Below are positions 6,788 through 12,845 of a DNA stretch of 13,249 nt, in pieces. A model generated the notes under the pieces. The model did no database searches and was not told the DNA's origin. It saw only the letters and a list, made by a program, of their open reading frames with translations. Both the position numbers and the translations under genes were made by a program. How positions within the stretch are numbered: position 1 is the first letter of the stretch; each line of letters starts with the position of its first letter. Source of the stretch: an uncultured bacterium (GTDB lineage Bacteria > Patescibacteriota > Patescibacteriia > Patescibacteriales > Patescibacteriaceae); assembly GCA_937868555.1 (NCBI GenBank), contig CALMNI010000172.1:1-13249 (forward strand), in the 5' to 3' direction.

Positions 6788-7243
6788 ATGCCATTTGTAA
6801 ATGACAACAAACAATGTACTTTTTGCTCACTTCCGGAAATACAGGCACGGACGGTTTTTGAAAATGAACTTGTCTGGGCTTTTTTAACCAATATTCCTAT
6901 TACTGAAGGGCATACGCTTGTTTGTCCCAAGCGCTGCGTAGCGAGCTTGCAAGAATTGAGTAGTGAAGAAAAAGTCGCCATCTTTGAGACAGCCGAAAAA
7001 ATTATGGAGGCTTTAAAAAATGTCTACGGTGCCGAAGGCTTTAACTGCGCTTGGAACCAAGAAAAACTGGCCGGGCAATCCGTTCCTCATTTCCATTTGC
7101 ATATTGTTCCGCGCAAAGAAGGGGATAAAGGACTTCTAGGTTTTGATCCCCGTAATTTTTTGTATAGAACAGGGGATCGCGAAGCTAGCGCGGAAACGGA
7201 GTTGCTAACCGTTAGTGAAAAGATAAAAGAATTTTTTAAATAA
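6788..7243 (+). CDS. HIT-family nucleotide hydrolase/transferase
   Basis: This 151-residue histidine-triad protein contains the defining H-x-H-x-H motif as H101-F-H103-L-H105, with His103 the expected nucleophile that forms a nucleotidyl-His intermediate. The N terminus carries C10-x2-C13 followed by His42 in GHTLVCPKR, the arrangement that binds a structural zinc in many bacterial HIT proteins. Family members cleave AMP from phosphoramidates, acyl- or amino-acyl-adenylates, or dinucleoside polyphosphates. The C-terminal ~40 residues after the triad (GLLGFDPRNFLYR onward) are longer than in minimal HIT proteins. The gene starts six bases after the hydrolase stop and ends 13 bases before the SDR gene. 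Neighbouring Nudix, HAD and HD genes make a role in nucleotide-linked intermediates plausible, but that is inference. Confidence 0.93.
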   Translation: MPFVNDNKQCTFCSLPEIQARTVFENELVWAFLTNIPITEGHTLVCPKRCVASLQELSSEEKVAIFETAEKIMEALKNVYGAEGFNCAWNQEKLAGQSVPHFHLHIVPRKEGDKGLLGFDPRNFLYRTGDREASAETELLTVSEKIKEFFK

Positions 7244-7256
7244 TTTATTTATCCCT

Positions 7257-8012
7257 ATGGTTGCTCAATATAGTGATTTAAAAGATAAAGTGGCTATTGT
7301 AACGGGGGCTGCCCGCGGAATTGGTAAAGCTATTGCGGTAGAGTTAGCCGCCCAAGGTGTCCGGCTTATGCTTGATGATTTAGCAGAACGAGAAACCTTG
7401 CTTTCGCAAACAGTTGATCTTATTACCTCATCCGGAGGAATAGCAACTGCTGTCGTAGCGGATATACGCCTTGAAGACAACATCAAGGATCTAATTGCAA
7501 AAACAATTGCAACCTACGGACAAATTGATATTCTCGTTAATAATGCTGGTATTGTCTACGATATTGATTGGGAATTGAAAACCGAGGAACAGTGGAAAGA
7601 TACTATCGCAACCAATCTTATAGGCCCCTATATGTTAATTAGAGAAGCAAGCTCATATTTAAAACAATCAAAGGGTTCGATTATTAATATTACGTCGACT
7701 AATGCCTATAAGGCGATGAGCCCCTTATCCCTGGACTACGATGCCTCAAAAGCTGGACTAATAACATTGACGCATAATGCGGCCAAAGCCTTAGCTCCCG
7801 ATGTGCGCGTTAATGCAATTGCTCCAGGTTGGGTTGATACTGATATGAATTCAGGCTTATCTAATGAAATTATTAAAGAAGAAACAGCTAAAATATTCAA
7901 AACAAGATTCGCTCGCGCTGAAGAAATTGCGACTATAGTTTCTTTCCTCGCTTCAAGTAACGCCTCGTATATTAATGGCACAACTATTACCGCTGATGGC
8001 GGATATCAATAA
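7257..8012 (+). CDS. Short-chain dehydrogenase/reductase (FabG-like classical SDR)
   Basis: This 251-residue classical SDR is of standard length. The Rossmann nucleotide-binding motif is TGAARGIG (16-23). Asp40-Asp41 lie at the end of the second strand, where an acidic residue favours NAD(H) over NADP(H). NNAG is at 95-98. The catalytic Asn120, Ser147, Tyr161 and Lys165 (YDASK) are all in place. The C terminus ends with the common INGTTITADGGY motif. The enzyme should therefore be active on a carbonyl or alcohol substrate. FabG (3-oxoacyl-ACP reductase) is the nearest named activity, but many sugar and steroid dehydrogenases look alike, and no other fatty-acid synthesis gene is in the window. 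The stop is one base before the ATG of swivel protein 3, so the two are probably translationally coupled. Confidence 0.93.
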   Translation: MVAQYSDLKDKVAIVTGAARGIGKAIAVELAAQGVRLMLDDLAERETLLSQTVDLITSSGGIATAVVADIRLEDNIKDLIAKTIATYGQIDILVNNAGIVYDIDWELKTEEQWKDTIATNLIGPYMLIREASSYLKQSKGSIINITSTNAYKAMSPLSLDYDASKAGLITLTHNAAKALAPDVRVNAIAPGWVDTDMNSGLSNEIIKEETAKIFKTRFARAEEIATIVSFLASSNASYINGTTITADGGYQ

Positions 8013-8013
8013 T

Positions 8014-9543
8014 ATGGCACTTCGTTATTTCGCTGATCGTAAAAATGTTTATCTATTTCCCTGGTACATTGCCGATGTAACTATCAGCGACGATATTTCC
8101 GCATTACTGGGAAAGGCTATGCGCGAATCGTTCATGGTCATTGATAAAGGTTTTGTTACTGCTTACTACGACTTTGACTCGGCCGATGAATTATGCAAGA
8201 CGGCATGCAATAAAATTATTTCTGATCCTGAATATTTCCCCTTAGTTATTAAAAAAATATATGAGTATAGCGCTGCCCTTGATAAATCTTCAATAGCGAT
8301 AAGTGCTCTCGATGCCTCAATCTTAAGTTCTAGTGAGTTAATAGACATATATGAAAAGTATGTGAAAGACTTGCGGCAACTGCGTGTTTGGGGCTGGATT
8401 CCACCCTTAGTGGATGGCATTACTGACAGCTACTTATCAAATCATATTCAAAAAGTATTTACCGAGCATGCTAAAACTCAAGGCAAAGAAGCGCGGGCGC
8501 TTGAATACTATACTATTTTAAGTTCCAGCGATAAACAAAGCGAAGTACAGCAAGAAGAAATCGCCCGTCTCGCCGTCCTGCGTTCCTTTGAGGAACATGG
8601 ATGGTTGCCGGCTCTCAAAGATATTGCAGAGGGAAATTTCTCTAACTTTGAAGCAAGGCATCCGGAAGCTTTTTTACGCATACAGCAACATCTCAAAGAA
8701 TATGGCTGGTTGACCTATTCCTATGTTGGGCCGCTTATGAGCCTTCAGCATTTTTTCGCATTAGCAAGCGATAATATGAAAAGGGGAGGCATTAGGGAAC
8801 AGCAGCAATCTAAGCAAGAGTATTATGCCAACCTCAAAAAAGAGAAAGAGAGGATACTGATCGATTTGAAAGTTCCTTTGGAGATACAGCGTCTTTTTGA
8901 AATTTCCGCTGAGTGCATGTTTATTAAAGATTACCGCAAGGGCGTTTACCAGCGCTCCTATGTTGCCATGGACAATATTCTAACTGAAATAGGCACGCGT
9001 CTTGATATGACCTTGAAGCAAGTAAAATTTTTGTTATTTGAAGAATGCAAAGAAGCTTTATTAGAGGAAGAAAAAGAAGAATATAGGTCTATCGCACAAA
9101 GCCGTGAAAAGTTATGTTGCTATCATATTAAAGACGGGATGCTTTCAATTTTTCAGGGTGAAGAATGTCGAGCGGTTATTGAGGAATTTGTAAGCGAACC
9201 AGTGAAAGACGAAGGGGAAGTTTCGGAACTTAAAGGAACTATCGCTTATAAGGGCGAAGTAAGGGGCATAGCGAAGATAGTATTAACAGTGGAGGACATC
9301 GCCAAAGTTAATGAGGGCGATATACTTATCTCATCGGCAACTAACCCCGATTTAATTTTGGCTATGAAACGGGCAGCGGCTTTTGTTACTGATATGGGCG
9401 GCATCATATCGCACGCTTCTATTGTCGCCAGGGAGATGAAAAAACCCTGTCTGGTCGGCACGAAAACAGCAACCCATGTATTCAAAGATGGCGATATGGT
9501 ATTTGTTGATGCCAATAATGGATTTATAAAGAAAATTATATGA
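8014..9543 (+). CDS. PEP-utilizing swivel-domain protein 3 (no ATP-grasp domain)
   Basis: Starting at ATG 8014, one base after the SDR stop, this protein has 509 residues; the frame is open upstream to 7975, but that would overlap the SDR gene by 38 bases. The C-terminal swivel domain (about 406-509) carries GGIISHASIVAREM with His467 as predicted phospho-carrier. The residue before the His is Ser and the one two after is Ser, where the other three copies read CHAA. The middle domain has H226-x3-Y-G-W232-x4-Y237-x-G, closest to protein 1 (SYVGP against SYMGP), and DYRKGVYQRSYVAMDNILTEIGTRL, matching protein 1's linker helices. Two further Trp motifs (RVWGWIPPL near 124 and EEHGWLPAL near 193) appear only here. 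The N-terminal domain resembles that of protein 4. No ATP-grasp motif is visible. The stop overlaps the next start (ATGA). Confidence 0.87.
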   Translation: MALRYFADRKNVYLFPWYIADVTISDDISALLGKAMRESFMVIDKGFVTAYYDFDSADELCKTACNKIISDPEYFPLVIKKIYEYSAALDKSSIAISALDASILSSSELIDIYEKYVKDLRQLRVWGWIPPLVDGITDSYLSNHIQKVFTEHAKTQGKEARALEYYTILSSSDKQSEVQQEEIARLAVLRSFEEHGWLPALKDIAEGNFSNFEARHPEAFLRIQQHLKEYGWLTYSYVGPLMSLQHFFALASDNMKRGGIREQQQSKQEYYANLKKEKERILIDLKVPLEIQRLFEISAECMFIKDYRKGVYQRSYVAMDNILTEIGTRLDMTLKQVKFLLFEECKEALLEEEKEEYRSIAQSREKLCCYHIKDGMLSIFQGEECRAVIEEFVSEPVKDEGEVSELKGTIAYKGEVRGIAKIVLTVEDIAKVNEGDILISSATNPDLILAMKRAAAFVTDMGGIISHASIVAREMKKPCLVGTKTATHVFKDGDMVFVDANNGFIKKII

Positions 9544-10157
9544 AGATAGACAACTTGCCAAAAAAGTTTGAAGCGATTTGGAAAAAAGCCCTGCCGCTTT
9601 TGCGTAAAGGCCGGCCGGGGGATGACGTTCATTCCAAGGAAACAGTGGAAACTATTTTAAGCTATCACAAGAGCTTAAAGCTTGATTTAGATATATTGGT
9701 ACCAGTTGGCATGTTGCATGATATAGGTCATAGTGCCATAATGCCCGAACATTTTAGTTATATTACCGGTTTCGATAAAGTTTCTAATGGCAAGCTTGTG
9801 CATATGCTTGTTGGTGCAAAAATTGCTAATGATATTTTACGCTCGCTTCGTTATGATAAGAAAAAAACAAAAGAGATAGTGGATATTATTAGCATGCATG
9901 ATTTTGATCAGTTAAAGGGTTTTGATGCTCGAGCTTTTTATACGAGCCGCAATAAAAAAATATTCCATGACATTGATTCCATGGATCGCTTTAATGCCCG
10001 GCGGCTGCATTCCTTTATTCCTAAAGGAGATAAATCTGGGGGAGAAAAAATGATGCGTTTGCTTGAAGAGTCATTGAACCAGTTTTTTTACGGCCATTTT
10101 AAAAAAATTGCCCAAAAGAATCTTGAAGTTCTGCGAAAGGATTTAAGCATTGATTAA
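9540..10157 (+). CDS. HD-domain protein (putative metal-dependent phosphohydrolase)
   Basis: This 205-residue protein contains an HD-superfamily core: His31, the doublet His60-Asp61 in MLHDIGHS with a further His64, His120-Asp121 in ISMHDFDQ, and a C-terminal acidic cluster IDSMDRFN (146-152) that supplies the last metal-ligand Asp. HD proteins hydrolyse phosphate mono- or diesters of nucleotides and related molecules using one or two metal ions; this one has no recognisable partner domain (no RelA, GGDEF or cNMP element). Its start overlaps the stop of swivel gene 3, and swivel gene 4 follows four bases after its stop, so it is embedded between two swivel genes. The C terminus is predicted to be helical and Lys-rich. 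The substrate is unknown. Confidence 0.87.
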   Translation: MKIDNLPKKFEAIWKKALPLLRKGRPGDDVHSKETVETILSYHKSLKLDLDILVPVGMLHDIGHSAIMPEHFSYITGFDKVSNGKLVHMLVGAKIANDILRSLRYDKKKTKEIVDIISMHDFDQLKGFDARAFYTSRNKKIFHDIDSMDRFNARRLHSFIPKGDKSGGEKMMRLLEESLNQFFYGHFKKIAQKNLEVLRKDLSID

Positions 10158-10161
10158 ATAT

Positions 10162-11274
10162 ATGATACAAGAAGCAAGTGAGGCGGAAATTTCACGCATA
10201 AAAAATATTGATTGGGAAATTTATCTTGAACGCAAACAGCCATTTTTTATTTTTTCTTCTAGTTTGCGATTATACGGATCCATGCTGCAGTCCCTTTCGG
10301 GCATTAGTTTTACTGAACAGCTCTATTGGTTTAAAAATGACAGCGGGGTATGCTATCGTTCAAAAAAAGAAATGGAAGCGGTTGATAGGCATTTGCTTGA
10401 ATTAGTCCGCTCTAAAGATACACGAGTTTTTGAATGGGCTGCGAAAGGGAATGAATACAATGCCGAAGCTGATCATGTTTTATCTTCTTTTAGTTCTAGC
10501 TCATTACATCCTCAACGTATTGCCGAACTTAGTGAATTATGGGAAATGGTAATGCTCTATTCTGCCATCATTCCATATCGAATATTGTCAGCGATTAATT
10601 ATGCCTTGGAACAAGGCGAATCCAAGTCTGATTTTTTGGAAATATTAGAAATATATGAAGCATTGCGCGGGACTACCAAATACCCGCAGTTAATTGATGT
10701 TGTTTTTTCTGAAGTTTGGAAACATATAGCCGAGAGTGTTGGAGCTAATGATACTTCTGTGTATTCCTGTCTTTTTATTGAGGAATTGAATGAATGGACT
10801 AAGAATAATGCCTTGCCCTCGGAAGAAATATTAGTTTCGAGGAAAAAAGGCAGCTTATTTTGGCTTAGCGCTGCCGGGGAAAATGTGATTGATACTAAAG
10901 AAGAAACGGCTAATATTCTTTCTTCTTTACATACATCGGAAGAATTAAGTGAAGTAAGAGGTAAATGCGCCTATGAAGGTTTTGTGTGCGGGCGCGTATG
11001 TATTATTAATGACATAAAAGATGGGGAAAATTTCCAGGAAGGGGACGTCGTTGTTTCTATTAATACCAGTCCTTCTTTAATGCCATTTCTCATAAAATGT
11101 TCGGCAATAGTTACTGATGAGGGCGGGATTATGTGCCATGCGGCCATTGTCTCGCGTGAATTAAAGAAACCCTGTATTATTGGTACTAAGCAAGCAACCA
11201 AAGTTTTCAAAAACGGTGATTACATCGAAGTTGATGCCAGTTCCGGAATCGCTCAAAAAATTTCTTTAGTATGA
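10162..11274 (+). CDS. PEP-utilizing swivel-domain protein 4, short form
   Basis: This 370-residue protein has a C-terminal swivel domain (about 266-370) with GGIMCHAAIVSREL and predicted phospho-His326. Compared with the other three paralogues it is about 110-140 residues shorter: the middle helical domain with the H-x3-Y-x-W motif and the R-x-DY linker helices is missing, while the N-terminal domain (WEIYLERKQPFFIFSS and following, with a Ser-rich stretch near 108-114) resembles that of protein 3. It may be a minimal form that carries phosphate between partners rather than binding the same substrate. The variant SINTSPSL replaces the TTPD motif at the start of the swivel helix. A TTG at 10150 is in frame but overlaps the HD gene; ATG 10162 is four bases after the HD stop and is preferred. 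The stop overlaps the next ATG. Confidence 0.85.
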   Translation: MIQEASEAEISRIKNIDWEIYLERKQPFFIFSSSLRLYGSMLQSLSGISFTEQLYWFKNDSGVCYRSKKEMEAVDRHLLELVRSKDTRVFEWAAKGNEYNAEADHVLSSFSSSSLHPQRIAELSELWEMVMLYSAIIPYRILSAINYALEQGESKSDFLEILEIYEALRGTTKYPQLIDVVFSEVWKHIAESVGANDTSVYSCLFIEELNEWTKNNALPSEEILVSRKKGSLFWLSAAGENVIDTKEETANILSSLHTSEELSEVRGKCAYEGFVCGRVCIINDIKDGENFQEGDVVVSINTSPSLMPFLIKCSAIVTDEGGIMCHAAIVSRELKKPCIIGTKQATKVFKNGDYIEVDASSGIAQKISLV

Positions 11275-11699
11275 CAAAGGAACAAAAAGAAAAAATTATG
11301 GAGGTGTTGCGTGCCAATGAATTAGGCGCTGTTGCTACTAACTCGGGCGCTACTCCTGAATTGGCAGTTGTTGCCGTTTCGCAGACTGAAGAACTGGAGT
11401 TAATATTTGCTACCTTCAACGATACGCGTAAATTTCAAAATATAATAAAAGATCCACGGGTAGCGTTGGTAATGGGTTGGGATAATGAAATTGGAAAAAA
11501 TGTGCAAATAGAGGGAACCGCTCGTCTTGTAAGCGAAGATGAACGGGAAAAAATTGAAGAGATTCATCTTAAGAAAAATCCGCGTTCGCTCGCTTTCAAA
11601 AATGATCCCCGGCAATCGTATTTTATCGTTACGCCCCAGTGGTTTCGCTATTCGAATTTTTCAGGGGGCGCTAAAGAAGTGTGGGAAATTAATGTATAA
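11271..11699 (+). CDS. PPOX-family FMN-binding split-barrel protein
   Basis: This 142-residue protein matches the pyridoxamine 5'-phosphate oxidase-like split beta-barrel family. Visible features are the first strand LGAVATNSGATPELAVVAV, the strand LELIFATF followed by DTRKFQNI (51-58, a likely FMN-phosphate contact), DPRVALVMGW, VQIEGTARLV, and the C-terminal PQWFRYSNF. Members bind FMN, F420 or heme-related ligands and act as oxidases, reductases or, in the HugZ/HutZ branch, heme-degrading proteins. The full PdxH signature is not seen, so a role in vitamin B6 synthesis is not supported. Its ATG overlaps the stop of swivel gene 4 (ATGA), indicating translational coupling, and the TspO gene follows 11 bases later. 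Confidence 0.87.
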   Translation: MTKEQKEKIMEVLRANELGAVATNSGATPELAVVAVSQTEELELIFATFNDTRKFQNIIKDPRVALVMGWDNEIGKNVQIEGTARLVSEDEREKIEEIHLKKNPRSLAFKNDPRQSYFIVTPQWFRYSNFSGGAKEVWEINV

Positions 11700-11710
11700 A
11701 TTAAATTTGT

Positions 11711-12187
11711 ATGAAAAAAGAAAATATATTTAAACTCGTCATTGCGATTGTCGTTTCTGAAGGCATTGGTCTAATCGGAGGATTGGCAACTTCAGCGGGA
11801 GTGAGCGGTTGGTATCTAACGCTAGCGAAGCCTGCTCTTAATCCGCCGAATTGGATATTCGGACCGGTGTGGACGCTGCTCTATATTCTTATGGGCGTTG
11901 CCGCATTTTTTATATGGCAAAGAGGCCTTGGTGATAGAAAGGTTCGTAAAAGTTTGATAGTATATGGCGTTCAGTTACTATTAAACTTACTGTGGTCTAT
12001 TGTTTTTTTCGGTTTGCATAGCCCCCTGTGGGCCTTGGTTGTAATTATTTTCTTGTGGCTCTTTATCTTATTGACTATCGTCGAATTTTATAAGCAGCGT
12101 CCGCTAGCAGCATATTTGCTCATTCCGTATATTCTGTGGGTTAGTTTTGCCAGCTATTTGAACTATATGATTTGGTTTTTAAACTAG
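11711..12187 (+). CDS. tspO: TspO/MBR family integral membrane protein
   Basis: This 158-residue protein has the five hydrophobic segments of TspO/translocator protein (about 8-28, 48-69, 80-101, 104-124 and 133-156). Family signatures are clear: GWYLTLAKPALNPPNWIFGPVWTLLYILMG in the first loop and second helix (split here as residues 33-62), then QLLLNLLWSIVFF (88-100) and PYILWVSFASYLNYMI (139-154). TspO binds porphyrins and, in some bacteria, affects porphyrin breakdown, stress responses or photosynthesis genes. Its presence next to an FMN protein and upstream of a cytochrome b5-like protein suggests tetrapyrrole handling. It is the last gene before the internal promoter at 12202, with no terminator seen after it, so read-through into the cytochrome b5 gene is likely. 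Confidence 0.94.
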   Translation: MKKENIFKLVIAIVVSEGIGLIGGLATSAGVSGWYLTLAKPALNPPNWIFGPVWTLLYILMGVAAFFIWQRGLGDRKVRKSLIVYGVQLLLNLLWSIVFFGLHSPLWALVVIIFLWLFILLTIVEFYKQRPLAAYLLIPYILWVSFASYLNYMIWFLN

Positions 12188-12201
12188 GGAATACCTGATA
12201 T

Positions 12202-12230
12202 TTGACTCAGAGGGAAAAATATTCGATACT
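12202..12230 (+). promoter_or_regulatory. Sigma70-type promoter before the cytochrome b5-like gene
   Basis: TTGACT (12202-12207, five of six) is separated by 17 bases from GATACT (12225-12230, four of six). The expected transcription start near 12237 leaves about 30 bases of leader before ATG 12268. The TTG that could be read as an upstream start is the -35 box. The leader begins with GAGGAGGGG (12234-12242), an SD-like sequence 25 bases before the ATG, too far for normal use. Confidence 0.55.
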
Positions 12231-12267
12231 AAAGAGGAGGGGAAATATCAATTCATATTTATATTCT

Positions 12268-12780
12268 ATGACGAACGACAACGCTCAGTCACGAAAGACT
12301 ACCGGATATGTTGTTATTGCCATTTTGGCAGTAGCTGTTATTGCCGGCTTTATACTGTTTTTGCGTCAGCAAGATCGCGATGAACAAGCAATGACCAATG
12401 TTTCTCAACAAAACGAAGATCAAGTCATTGCTCCAACGGGAGATAAGGACCAAGATGAACAAACAAGCGCCCCCAGCGAATCTATCGCTCCTACGTCTTT
12501 AACTGAAACTCCGGCCACTTCTACCGAACAGCCGAGTATGACTGATAAAACTTTTACGGCGGCTGAAGTTGCTAAGCACTCCGATGCATCGAGCTGTTAT
12601 GCTGTTGTCGGCGGAAATGTTTTTGATTTAACGTCCTGGATTAACCAGCATCCAGGAGGCGCTCGGGCTATTTTAGGACTCTGTGGTACGGACGGTACAG
12701 CCGCCTTTACTAAGCAGCATGGTTCTAATGAAAAAGCGCAGAAAGCGTTAGCTTCATTTAAGATTGGCGTTTTGAAATAA
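12268..12780 (+). CDS. Membrane-anchored cytochrome b5-like heme-binding protein
   Basis: From ATG 12268 this is a 170-residue protein with three parts. Residues 1-13 are polar with Arg and Lys. Residues about 14-32 form one transmembrane helix, predicted N-in/C-out. Residues about 35-92 are an acidic Gln/Asp/Ser/Thr/Pro-rich linker. Residues 95-170 are a cytochrome b5-like domain beginning FTAAEVAKH. The heme motif HPGG is at 128-131; His128 and His151 (in KQHGS), 23 residues apart, are the expected axial heme ligands. Cys110 and Cys139 flank the heme motif and could form a disulfide in an extracytoplasmic location. An in-frame TTG at 12202 is rejected because it is a -35 box and its extension has no homologous features. 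It has its own probable promoter and is followed by a strong terminator. Its redox partner is unknown. Confidence 0.9.
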   Translation: MTNDNAQSRKTTGYVVIAILAVAVIAGFILFLRQQDRDEQAMTNVSQQNEDQVIAPTGDKDQDEQTSAPSESIAPTSLTETPATSTEQPSMTDKTFTAAEVAKHSDASSCYAVVGGNVFDLTSWINQHPGGARAILGLCGTDGTAAFTKQHGSNEKAQKALASFKIGVLK

Positions 12781-12793
12781 ATTATTTTTTCTT

Positions 12794-12829
12794 GGGCAGA
12801 ATCTCATTCGGGGTTCTGCCCCTTTTTTT
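12794..12829 (+). terminator. Strong intrinsic terminator after the cytochrome b5-like gene
   Basis: Twelve base pairs (12794-12805 with 12810-12821, including two G-U pairs near the loop) close a 4-base ATTC loop. The outer eight pairs GGGCAGAA/TTCTGCCC are perfect. One C and seven Ts (12823-12829) follow. It starts 14 bases after the stop codon and closes the long transcription unit. Confidence 0.92.
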
Positions 12830-12845
12830 ACTCTTGACTAAAGAC

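Noticed and set aside
7975..8013. Upstream extension of swivel protein 3 from the ATG-equivalent codon at 7975
   Set aside because: It would overlap the 3' end of the SDR gene, including its conserved C terminus. ATG 8014 one base after the SDR stop fits the pattern of the other joints.
3164..11274. Calling the four swivel proteins full PEP synthases or rifampin phosphotransferases
   Set aside because: They are 370-509 residues long and lack the ATP-grasp N-terminal domain and its VRSS-x3-ED motif, so neither activity can be claimed from sequence.
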